Assembly (NCBI GenBank): GCA_964629965.1
Contig: CAZVRZ010000012.1
Location: 1-57,849 of the forward strand
DNA length: 57,849 nt
Origin: CAZVRZ01 sp964629965
GTDB lineage: Bacteria; Chloroflexota; Anaerolineae; Anaerolineales; UBA4823
Reading direction: 5' to 3'
Made by a program: the position numbers and the translations under genes. Positions 6,570 through 14,057 of the stretch are shown here, one piece after another. Position 1 is the stretch's first letter; the number at the start of each line of letters is the position of its first letter. The notes beneath the pieces are model-generated. The model had not been told where the DNA came from. It was given only the letters and a program-made list of their open reading frames with translations, and did no database searches.

Positions 6570-8591
6570 ATGAAACGATCATCTGTCCAACAAAAATTTA
6601 AGAGGCGTGAAGCGACACCCCCAAGCGAAGGAACGAGCCAAAATACCGTTGGGCTGGCGGGTGGAATCAACCCGCCTGGTCAGAGTGCTGTACCCAGCCC
6701 CGCTGTACTCAGCGGAGGTGCCGACTCGTTGCAAGATGCGCGCGAACGCATCTTATATGTTATTCTATATGCTGCTCTCATCGCGGGAGTGTTTGCTCTA
6801 CTAGCAACCTTGCCCGAGCGTATCCGTTCAGGGAACTGGTTGGTCGTGGGCGCTTTCATTGGCGCTTATGCCTTGATCGCAGCCATGGCATTTTTTAAGC
6901 GCCTTCCTTACCGGCTGCGTGCCATTAGCCTGGTAGTTGTCATCATTCTGCTTGGCCTATCTACCATGGTGACGGATGGTTTGTATGGCAGTGGCAGGTT
7001 GTATTTCCTGCTTGCTCCAGTGATTGCCAGTATACTTGTCGGTCCGGTAGCTGGATTGGTAACCCTACTTGTCGATTTGTTATTTTTGCTTGGCGTGGGC
7101 TGGGCGTTTCTCAATGGGCAGATCGCCGTTCCTCAAGTAAAAGTTGCCACCGATAATGCTAGTTTATCTGCCTGGGTAATTGCCGGTACCGCTTTTCTCT
7201 TGATTGGTATTACCGCCACATTGCCGCTTCTATTCACTTTTCGTGGCCTGCAAAATAGCATCTTGCGAGAAAAATTGTTGCGAGATGATCTTGACGCCGA
7301 AAGAGCACAGTTGGAAGAGCGTATTTCCCAGCGAACAAAAGATTTGGAGCGCCGCCTGATCCAAATTCGCACTGCTGCTGAAATTTCACGCTCAATTAGT
7401 TCTTTATTGGAACCGGAAGAATTGCTCCAACGGGTGGTGAATCTGGTGCATGAGCGTTTTGATTTATATTATGTTGGCGCATTCTTGCTGAACGAGAGTG
7501 GAGACATGGCAGAATTGCGCGCTGCCACTGGCGAAGCAGGTGAGAAGATGATTGCAGCCGCACACCGCCTGTCGGTGCCTCCGCTGTACTCAGCGGAAGC
7601 GCCGCACCCGCTGTACCCAGCCCCCGCTGTGGGCGCTGTACCCAGCGGACTGTACCCGGCCCCACAGTACCCAGCCGCGCCGTACTCGGCGCACACATCC
7701 ATGATCGGTTGGTGTATTGCCAATCGCAAGCCCCGTATTGCCTTAGATGTAGGGCGTGAAGCAGTTCGGTTTGAGAATCCTGATCTGCCGCTGACGCGTT
7801 CCGAATTAGCCTTACCCTTATTGGTCGGGGCGAGTGGCGATACCACCAGTGATTCTTTTGGTCGCTCCGAAAGTGCTGCGCGTTGCCTGGGAGCATTATC
7901 GATTCAATCCGACCAGGCGATGGCTTTTGATGATGATGATGTAGCCATTTTACAGGGCTTCGCCGATAGCCTCGCCACTGCGTTGGAGAATGCCGGGTTA
8001 TTCCAAATGGTTCGCAAGAATCTGGAAGACATTCGAGCCCTGAACCGCCAATATATGGCGCAATCGTGGGCGCAAGTGATCGAACAGCAAGGCAAGCTCT
8101 CCTATTCAACTTCTGGTGAAATTGGGGGGGGGGGAGATGACGAAAGCGTAGATATTCCCCTTTTACTCCGCAACGAGAAGTTGGGTAAAGTAAAACTGGA
8201 ATTTGGGCGGGCCTTAGGTGTTTCGGCTATATCCGATGAAGTTTTCGGTGCTGCTGATATCCTTAAACCTGAAGATATGGCCTTTATCGAATCGGTAGCC
8301 ACCGAGGCCGCGCTGGCGATGGAAAACGTTCGCCTGCTTGAGGAAACACAGCGGCGGATAGGTTATGAACGCTTGTTGGCGAATATTTCTCTCAACGCAC
8401 GCAGTTCTACAGACCTGGATACAGTTCTGCGTGAGACGGTGGCAGAGCTTGGTAGAGTACTGAATGCTTCTGAAGGTATTATTCGCTTGGACATGGCTGC
8501 ATTGGAGACCAGTGTAGAGACGCATGAGCTGTATTCGGCCGCGCCGTACTCGGCGCAAGCCTCCGGCGGAGATGTGGAGGACAAAGCGTGA
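6570..8591 (+). CDS. Membrane GAF sensor protein without output domain
   Basis: The 673-residue protein has a repeat-bearing N-tail (1-55) and about six hydrophobic helices (62-225) forming an uncharacterised integral membrane sensor module. A coiled coil (EERISQRTKDLERRLIQIRT, about 249-268) follows, then a GAF domain (about 278-478), a shorter degenerate GAF (about 485-595), and the partial GAF-like C-terminus shared by all sensors here (about 600-645). A 38-residue repeat insert interrupts the first GAF before SMIGWCIAN. A run of eleven G (8124-8134) encodes Gly-Gly-Gly-Gly in the second GAF-like region and is a possible slippage site. No kinase, GGDEF or methyl-accepting output is present. 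The stop overlaps the next start as GTGA. Confidence 0.88.
   Translation: MKRSSVQQKFKRREATPPSEGTSQNTVGLAGGINPPGQSAVPSPAVLSGGADSLQDARERILYVILYAALIAGVFALLATLPERIRSGNWLVVGAFIGAYALIAAMAFFKRLPYRLRAISLVVVIILLGLSTMVTDGLYGSGRLYFLLAPVIASILVGPVAGLVTLLVDLLFLLGVGWAFLNGQIAVPQVKVATDNASLSAWVIAGTAFLLIGITATLPLLFTFRGLQNSILREKLLRDDLDAERAQLEERISQRTKDLERRLIQIRTAAEISRSISSLLEPEELLQRVVNLVHERFDLYYVGAFLLNESGDMAELRAATGEAGEKMIAAAHRLSVPPLYSAEAPHPLYPAPAVGAVPSGLYPAPQYPAAPYSAHTSMIGWCIANRKPRIALDVGREAVRFENPDLPLTRSELALPLLVGASGDTTSDSFGRSESAARCLGALSIQSDQAMAFDDDDVAILQGFADSLATALENAGLFQMVRKNLEDIRALNRQYMAQSWAQVIEQQGKLSYSTSGEIGGGGDDESVDIPLLLRNEKLGKVKLEFGRALGVSAISDEVFGAADILKPEDMAFIESVATEAALAMENVRLLEETQRRIGYERLLANISLNARSSTDLDTVLRETVAELGRVLNASEGIIRLDMAALETSVETHELYSAAPYSAQASGGDVEDKA
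6656..6715. repeat. GGCGGGT/ACCCGCC hairpin and two core hairpins
   Basis: A perfect seven-base-pair stem GGCGGGT/ACCCGCC (6656-6676) is followed by GCTGTACCCAGC and CCGCTGTACTCAGCGG, all within the N-terminal tail of the sensor. Confidence 0.8.
7581..7693. repeat. Six-unit core hairpin array inside a GAF domain
   Basis: Units include CCGCTG-TACT-CAGCGG, GCGCTG-TACC-CAGCGG and GCGCCG-TACT-CGGCGC. The array is read first as LYSA/LYPA and then as AVPS, so neighbouring units use different frames. The same GAF position carries a different array at 32158-32222. Confidence 0.9.
8124..8134. repeat. Homopolymeric G11 tract in coding sequence
   Basis: Eleven consecutive G encode part of a Gly run. 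A gain or loss of one base would truncate the sensor, so the tract could be a phase-variation site or a sequencing artefact. Confidence 0.85.
8514..8560. repeat. VET module with core hairpins, sensor C-terminus
   Basis: GTAGAGACGC is followed by an imperfect GAGCTGTATTCGGC unit and by GCGCCG-TACT-CGGCGC. It forms the last 25 residues of the protein (VETHELYSAAPYSAQAS). Confidence 0.85.
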
Positions 8592-11500
8592 GCGGTTTAT
8601 CTTCTGGTACTGCCATCCAATATTTTGTTTGGGCCTTAGCGCTGATCGAAGTGATCCTGGCAATCTACATCTTTATTCAAAATTGGCGCGATCGTACTAC
8701 CCTCCATGTCAGCTTACTTATCCTCGCCATCGCTGGTCATAACTATGCCGTCGGCTTGCTTACCCAGGCAAAAAATGTGGATCAAGCCATCCCCATTACC
8801 TATGCCTTGGCATCCATCTCGCTTTTTATTCTACCCTGGTCTGTGCTCACCGCCATCCGGATTTTTCGACCGGCATGGTTTCAAACGCCGGGCGTTCTGC
8901 GCAGATACCTTCTATATGCTGCTTACCTGATTCCTCTCCTGCCTGTACTCATCGCCACCGCCGATTATTTTGATTACTTCTCCAGTAGCGATTTGTATTT
9001 ATTCCGCTTGCATATCGTTACATATGTTGGCGGCTATATCCCTGAGGCGGATTACATGCGCGGCACATGGGCGCCTTCTATGTATGCCATCTCCGGGCAG
9101 ATACCCTATTTCAGCGTTAGCTACATCTTATTGCTGGTCTTTGCCTTGTTTTTTGCTGGCGGCCGCACTGTAGGGACGCGTGAGCTGGGTATAGCTCATT
9201 TTGCGTCTCCGCGCACGCGCCGTTCTGCCTGGGGCTTATTTCTCGCTGCATTGTTTTCAGGTATCACTCTCTTTTTCCTCGCCCCTGGTCGTACTGTTGC
9301 AGATATTCCCCGTCTTTACTTGCTTCCAGGACCAATGGTGATTGCCTTTGCAAACTTGTTCTATGCTGCTGCCTTTGCTTATGCCACCTTCCAGCTGCCG
9401 GGTATTAGCCAGCGCTACACCAGCCTCCAGGTTCGCCTGACCTTGATTGTTTTGATCATTGCCGCCCCTCTCATCATAGCCATCACCGGTTACTTTGTCA
9501 CCCAATCAGATGCCCTCTCCCGCGATCTTGTAGCCAAACAACTGCAGCTCTCCCAAACTACCCTCGCCCGCAGCACAGAATTATGGTTGAACCTTAATCT
9601 CAATGCCTTGCAAACCATGGCAAGCCGCCCTGATATTGTCAGCATGGATCCGCTTCGCCAGAAACCTGTTCTCCAATCCATGTCTGGCAGTTATCCATAC
9701 ATGTATTTGGTTTCTGTCGTTGATCCCAGCGGCATGAATACCGCTCGCAACGATGACGCTGCCTTAACGGATTATAAAGATCGCCCGTGGTTCCAGGAAA
9801 TTATCGCCGGAAAGCCTGTTTCCTACCAGGTGCTTATTGGACGTACCAGCGAGCAGCCTGCCCTCGTAGTTTCAGTGCCTGTCGTAGATGCCCAAGAGAA
9901 GCTCATTGGCGTAGCCATGTTCGCAAGCACTCTGACCGACCTGGCCGAACAAGTCAAAATCAGTAAGGTAGGCGAAAGCGGCCAGGCCTTCATCGTCGAT
10001 CAAAATAACCGTGTCGTTCAGCATACCGACACTGAATATACTGCCGATCTGCGCGACCTTTCCACTTATACCCCCGTGCTTCTCCTGCGTCAGGGATTGG
10101 CCAATGCCGTCAGCTTCACCGATTCAGATGGCCTTCGCTGGCAGGCCTATGTCGGCCGGCTTTCCAACGGCTGGGGAGTTGTCGTTCAGCAGACTGAGGA
10201 TGAGTACCTTGCCCCCTTGCGTACCCTGCAAAACATATCCACCTTGATTGTCTTGCTTGGCAGCATCGTCCTGGTTGTCCTCATCGCATTGACTGTTCGG
10301 CAATCCCTCCACCCGGTGCGCGTCCTGGCAGATACTGCCGTGGCCATCTCGCAAGGAGATTTATCCCGCCTGGCGGTCGTCAATAGCAGGGACGAGTTGG
10401 GCCTGCTTGCCACCGCTTTTAACCAAATGACTAGCCAGTTACGCTCGTCCATTGTAGATCTAGAACAGCGTGTCAATGAGCGCACCACTGCCCTCCAGGC
10501 CCGCACCGTGCAGTTGCAGGCAGCTGCTCAGGTTGCCCGTGACGCTGCCGCTATTCGTGATGTGGATCAATTATTGAACGAGGTCGTTCGCTTGATTGCC
10601 GAACGTTTTGGCTTTTACCATGCAGGTATTTTTATTATCGACAACCCCGTAGAGACGCTTGCGCCGAGTACAGCGCCGGCGCCGTCTTCGGCGTATGCAG
10701 TCCTGCGCGCCGCCAATAGCGAGGGTGGTCAGCGCATGCTGGTTCGTGGCCATCGTCTGCAGGTCGGCCAGGTAGGTATCGTAGGCTATGTTGCCGAAAC
10801 TGGCCGGCCTCGGATTGCTCTGGATGTTGGCGATGATGCTGTCTTCTTTAACAACCCAGACCTTCCCAACACCCGCTCTGAAATGGCCTTGCCCTTAAAA
10901 TCTGGTACAAGAGTGATCGGCGTGTTGGATGTCCAGTCCATCAAAGAGCAAGCCTTTACTGGCGAAGATATCGAAATCCTCCAAATTGTTGCTGATCAGG
11001 TTGCCCTTGCACTCGACAATGCTCGTCTACTGCAAGATAGCCGCCTGGCGTATGATGAACTGCGCGCCTTGTATGGCGAACAAACTCGCCGATCCTGGCA
11101 AGACATGTTGCGGCGGCGCAGCCTGGCTTATCGCTATACACCTCAAGGCGTTACTTCAGTAGAGCAGCAAAAGGAGCTGTACCCAGCTCATGCGGCTCCT
11201 CTGCAGGCCCCGCCGTACCCGGCCCCGCCGTACCCGGCGGAAGAGTCTCTCAGCGCGACTTCCCCGTCTGACCTGACCAGCCCTTCTCTCTACAGCGACG
11301 GACAAGGTTATATTCTAAGCGTGCCAATTGTTTTACGCGGTCAACATCTGGGTGCCATTTCTCTACGCCGTGCCGCATCAGAAGGTGGTGCCGCCGTACC
11401 CAGCTCTGCCGTACCCAGCGGAAAACCCTGGACACAGGAAGAATTGAATGTGGTTGTAGATGCCATTGCTCAGGTGACGCCCGCCCTGGAAAATGCCCGT

Positions 11501-11782
11501 ATGTTGGAACAAACCCGCCAACGAGCCAATTATGAGCGTTTGATTGCTGAAATCGCCTCCAGGATCCGTTCTACCACCAATGTGGAAACCATTCTGCAAA
11601 CTTCTGCCCGGGAAATAGGGCAAATTTTGCAGGCTGGTGAAGTGCGGATTCAACTTGAACCGCCTCAATCGTCAGTAGAAACGCCGGCGCAGTACTCAGC
11701 CTCGCTGTACCCAGCGGAAGAGTCTCCGCAGGCCCCGCCGTACCCGGCGGAAGAGTCTGAGCAAGCGCAGGGAAAGGAATAG
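8588..11782 (+). CDS. Seven-helix/dCache/HAMP/GAF membrane receptor
   Basis: The 1064-residue receptor starts with about seven hydrophobic helices (8-280) and another membrane helix (about 283-303). A large extracytoplasmic double-Cache-like domain (310-545, with VDPSGMN, YKDRPWFQE and VVSVPV as in dCache_1) follows, then a membrane helix (548-570), HAMP (572-625), a coiled coil, a GAF domain (655-820), a second GAF-like domain (830-985) and the partial GAF C-terminus (985-1040). No output domain is present. Cache domains usually bind small extracellular ligands; the ligand is unknown here. Repeats are inserted in a membrane-domain loop, in the first GAF, in the second GAF and at the C-terminus. 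The GTG start overlaps the preceding stop (GTGA), so translation is coupled. Confidence 0.9.
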   Translation: MSGLSSGTAIQYFVWALALIEVILAIYIFIQNWRDRTTLHVSLLILAIAGHNYAVGLLTQAKNVDQAIPITYALASISLFILPWSVLTAIRIFRPAWFQTPGVLRRYLLYAAYLIPLLPVLIATADYFDYFSSSDLYLFRLHIVTYVGGYIPEADYMRGTWAPSMYAISGQIPYFSVSYILLLVFALFFAGGRTVGTRELGIAHFASPRTRRSAWGLFLAALFSGITLFFLAPGRTVADIPRLYLLPGPMVIAFANLFYAAAFAYATFQLPGISQRYTSLQVRLTLIVLIIAAPLIIAITGYFVTQSDALSRDLVAKQLQLSQTTLARSTELWLNLNLNALQTMASRPDIVSMDPLRQKPVLQSMSGSYPYMYLVSVVDPSGMNTARNDDAALTDYKDRPWFQEIIAGKPVSYQVLIGRTSEQPALVVSVPVVDAQEKLIGVAMFASTLTDLAEQVKISKVGESGQAFIVDQNNRVVQHTDTEYTADLRDLSTYTPVLLLRQGLANAVSFTDSDGLRWQAYVGRLSNGWGVVVQQTEDEYLAPLRTLQNISTLIVLLGSIVLVVLIALTVRQSLHPVRVLADTAVAISQGDLSRLAVVNSRDELGLLATAFNQMTSQLRSSIVDLEQRVNERTTALQARTVQLQAAAQVARDAAAIRDVDQLLNEVVRLIAERFGFYHAGIFIIDNPVETLAPSTAPAPSSAYAVLRAANSEGGQRMLVRGHRLQVGQVGIVGYVAETGRPRIALDVGDDAVFFNNPDLPNTRSEMALPLKSGTRVIGVLDVQSIKEQAFTGEDIEILQIVADQVALALDNARLLQDSRLAYDELRALYGEQTRRSWQDMLRRRSLAYRYTPQGVTSVEQQKELYPAHAAPLQAPPYPAPPYPAEESLSATSPSDLTSPSLYSDGQGYILSVPIVLRGQHLGAISLRRAASEGGAAVPSSAVPSGKPWTQEELNVVVDAIAQVTPALENARMLEQTRQRANYERLIAEIASRIRSTTNVETILQTSAREIGQILQAGEVRIQLEPPQSSVETPAQYSASLYPAEESPQAPPYPAEESEQAQGKE
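9170..9210. repeat. Complete VET module enclosing a core-type hairpin
   Basis: Outer arms GGGACGC and GCGTCTCC enclose GAGCT-GGGTAT-AGCTC. It is inserted in frame (VGTRELGIAHFASP) in a loop between membrane helices. It shows the composite structure of the element most clearly. Confidence 0.9.
10649..10693. repeat. VET module and core hairpins in a GAF loop
   Basis: GTAGAGACGC, GCGCCGAGTACAGCGC and a degenerate GCGCCGTCTTCGGCG interrupt the GAF sequence between FIIDN and YAVLRAANSEGG. The paralogue at 24999 has only three residues here. Confidence 0.9.
11174..11247. repeat. Core hairpin array in the second GAF-like domain
   Basis: GAGCTG-TACC-CAGCTC is followed by two CCGCCG-TACC-CGG(CGG) units. 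The last unit with its AAGAGTCT tail recurs at 11737-11757. Confidence 0.85.
11393..11422. repeat. Two core hairpin units in the second GAF-like domain
   Basis: GCCGTACCCAGC and CTGCCGTACCCAGCGG are read AVPSSAVPSG, four strands after the previous array. Confidence 0.75.
11675..11757. repeat. VET module start and core hairpins at the receptor C-terminus
   Basis: A GTAGAAACGC variant is followed by GCAGTACTCAGC, GCTGTACCCAGCGG and CCGCCGTACCCGGCGG. The region is read VETPAQYSASLYPAEE and so on. Confidence 0.85.
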
Positions 11783-11786
11783 CACA

Positions 11787-14057
11787 GTGCTACGGAAAAT
11801 AGGCTTTTCTTTACGCACCTTGATCCTTTTTATCATCGTTGGCTTGATTCCCCTGGTGATCGCTTTTGTGATTGCCCTCAATACGCAGCTCCGCCTGGGA
11901 AGCTCTGTGTCTGATGAGGCCAGTCTTGCACTTGAACAGTTATTTAAAGATTTGGTTGCAGAACAAGCCACTGGAATGGCCCAGAATGTAGCTTTATACC
12001 TGGATGATGTGCAGCAAAGTAAAACCGGAGGAGCTTCGGCGGCTGCGTTTTCTGTCGCAAAAAATGCTACTTCTCTAGATTCTCAAGCGTTCTCGGCATT
12101 GCTAGCAGATGATGGCCTGAGCTCGCGGCTCAGTCTCACTTTTAGTGGCAGCGGTTCCTTTATATTGTTCGATTTCGATGGCAAGGTCATTTACCATCCC
12201 GATTTGACCTTGGTTGGACAGACGCTCGAATCGATATCGGAAATAAAGGGCGAGGCGCAGCTTCGTACCCTGGTTAATCTGGTGGCGAGAGGCGAAACGG
12301 TCCAAGATGGAATTTATGAGTGGGCTCCTGGCGCCGGTGCGGAGCAGCTCACGATTCCATGGTACATTGTTCTTGTCCGCGTCCCTGGTTATCCCCTGGT
12401 GGTTGGCGCATCTATCTTACAATCAGAATTGGTTGGCCCTGCTCTGGCTGCTGACGCCCGCCTGCAGCGTGAGGTGGGTGATACTCGCCTGGCAACGGCC
12501 TTTTACTTCTTGTTGGTTACTGTTGCCGCGGTTGGCGCAGCAGTATGGTTCTCTAACCGCCTGACATCTCCGATCCGTTGGGCCGGTGATACCGCCCGCC
12601 GTGTTTTCGGCATGATCCAGAACATTACAGGGGTGGGGGTAGAGACGCATGAGCTGGGTACAGCTCCTGTTGCGTCTCCCCAACCCGCCACCGAAACGGA
12701 CGAAATTGGTTGGATTACCCAGGCGATTGCTGCTACAGATACTTTGATCCGCGAAGAGGTAGGAGCTTTGGAAAAACAGGTTCGCTTGCGTACGGGGGAG
12801 CTTGAGCAGCGTGCCGGTCAAATGGAGGCCATTGCCAACATTACACATGAAACAGCCGATATTTTGGAAATAGACACTTTACTCTCTCGCTCTGTACGCC
12901 TGATCTCCGAGAATTTTGGATATTATCATGCCGCTATCTATCTCATGGGTGATGCTCGCAGCAGCACCGCAGCGGCAGCCCAGTTGCAAGCCGCCAGCAG
13001 TGAAGGCGGGCGCCGCCTGTTGGCGGCTGGATATACGCTTGATATCGGCCAGAGTACATTGTTGCAGCAAGTGTTGCTGCGTGAGGCGCCGCTGGTTTAT
13101 CAAGATATGGACCCAGGGGCTTCTGTTTTGATGACCACGGATCTTGCGAACTCTCGTTCAGGTATCGTTTTGCCGATGCATGCTCGCGGGCATATGATTG
13201 GCTTCTTGGATGTGCAATCGACAACCCCCCGCGCTTTTGGGGAAGATCAAATGCGCATCATGCGCGTTTTGTCCGATCAGATTGGCCTGGCGTTGGAAAA
13301 TACTCGTTTGTTTGAAGAATCGCAGCGCGTAATTCAGGAAATGGGAAATGTATATGGTCAACGGGTCGTTCAGGCCTGGCAGCGGCGGTTGAGCCAGGGT
13401 GGTTTCGGTTTCCGTTATGATGGTCTGCGGATTCGCCCCCTGGCCCCTCATGAGCTTGAAAATGCTACAACACAAATTGTAGAGACGCTTGCGCCAAGTA
13501 CGGCGCGGCTGAGTACAGAGCCTACAACTCCGGTGAGCGCTGTGGGCGCTGTACCCAGCGCAAGCCCCGCTGTACCCAGCGGCAGCGGCCCAGACCTTTG
13601 CATTCCTTTGAAATGGCAGCAAGAAACGATCGGAAAAATCATCGTGAAACCACCTGCGCCGTACTCGGCCACCACTTGGAGCTGGACAACCACTGAGCAA
13701 GAATTGATTCAGGAGCTTTCCACGCAAATTTCACAAGCTCTAGAAAATGCTCGCCTGGTAGAAGAAATTCAATCCTACGCCGAGCAAGAACGACAGATCA
13801 GCCAAGTTACCTCTCGTGTGCAGGGTTCTCTAGATTTGAATACTTTATTGCAAACCGCTGTGCGAGAATTGGCTGGGTTGCCCAATGTCTCCGAGGTTGC
13901 CATCGTGTTGGGTGAAGCGCCATCAGGTAAGGTGCTTGCGGGGAATTCACCCGTTGCGGGGAATTCACCCGGCCTTACTCGGTCGCCGGGTAGTGAAACC
14001 TTGAGTAATCTCACCTCTACTCCCGGTTCTGTTTACCCGAAGGAGAGTAAAGAGTGA
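11787..14057 (+). CDS. Cache/HAMP/GAF membrane receptor
   Basis: The 756-residue protein begins with a membrane helix (about 8-30). A periplasmic-type sensor region follows (35-235; FILFDFDGKVIYHPDLTLVG is Cache-like), then a second helix (about 237-258) and HAMP (258-325), which is interrupted by a repeat insertion at 285-298. A GAF domain (about 350-505), a second GAF-like domain with a long repeat insertion (565-600) and the partial GAF C-terminus (660-715) complete it. The tail carries a perfect 18-base tandem duplication. There is no catalytic output. The start is GTG, four bases after the previous stop, and its own stop overlaps the next GTG start. Confidence 0.88.
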   Translation: MLRKIGFSLRTLILFIIVGLIPLVIAFVIALNTQLRLGSSVSDEASLALEQLFKDLVAEQATGMAQNVALYLDDVQQSKTGGASAAAFSVAKNATSLDSQAFSALLADDGLSSRLSLTFSGSGSFILFDFDGKVIYHPDLTLVGQTLESISEIKGEAQLRTLVNLVARGETVQDGIYEWAPGAGAEQLTIPWYIVLVRVPGYPLVVGASILQSELVGPALAADARLQREVGDTRLATAFYFLLVTVAAVGAAVWFSNRLTSPIRWAGDTARRVFGMIQNITGVGVETHELGTAPVASPQPATETDEIGWITQAIAATDTLIREEVGALEKQVRLRTGELEQRAGQMEAIANITHETADILEIDTLLSRSVRLISENFGYYHAAIYLMGDARSSTAAAAQLQAASSEGGRRLLAAGYTLDIGQSTLLQQVLLREAPLVYQDMDPGASVLMTTDLANSRSGIVLPMHARGHMIGFLDVQSTTPRAFGEDQMRIMRVLSDQIGLALENTRLFEESQRVIQEMGNVYGQRVVQAWQRRLSQGGFGFRYDGLRIRPLAPHELENATTQIVETLAPSTARLSTEPTTPVSAVGAVPSASPAVPSGSGPDLCIPLKWQQETIGKIIVKPPAPYSATTWSWTTTEQELIQELSTQISQALENARLVEEIQSYAEQERQISQVTSRVQGSLDLNTLLQTAVRELAGLPNVSEVAIVLGEAPSGKVLAGNSPVAGNSPGLTRSPGSETLSNLTSTPGSVYPKESKE
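12639..12679. repeat. Complete VET module enclosing a core hairpin, within HAMP
   Basis: GTAGAGACGC, GAGCTG-GGTA-CAGCTC and GCGTCTCC occur in order, read VETHELGTAPVASP. The insertion lies between the two HAMP helices, the flexible connector of that domain. Confidence 0.9.
13479..13582. repeat. VET module and core hairpin array in the second GAF-like domain
   Basis: GTAGAGACGC is followed by GCGCCAAGTACGGCGC, GCGCTGTACCCAGCGC and CCGCTGTACCCAGCGG. The orientation of units switches inside the array. Confidence 0.88.
13658..13669. repeat. Single core hairpin
   Basis: GCCGTACTCGGC is read APYSA in the same GAF-like domain as the preceding array. Confidence 0.7.
13936..13971. repeat. Perfect 18-base tandem duplication
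   Basis: TTGCGGGGAATTCACCCG occurs twice without a gap. Each unit can fold CGGG/CCCG around an EcoRI-like GAATTC. It encodes a repeated hexapeptide (LAGNSPVAGNSP) in the receptor tail. Confidence 0.92.

Noticed and set aside
7396..8109. A 237-codon minus-strand open frame opposite the 6570 sensor
   Set aside because: The sense strand has a conserved GAF domain. The antisense frame is open partly because the hairpin repeats lack stops on either strand.
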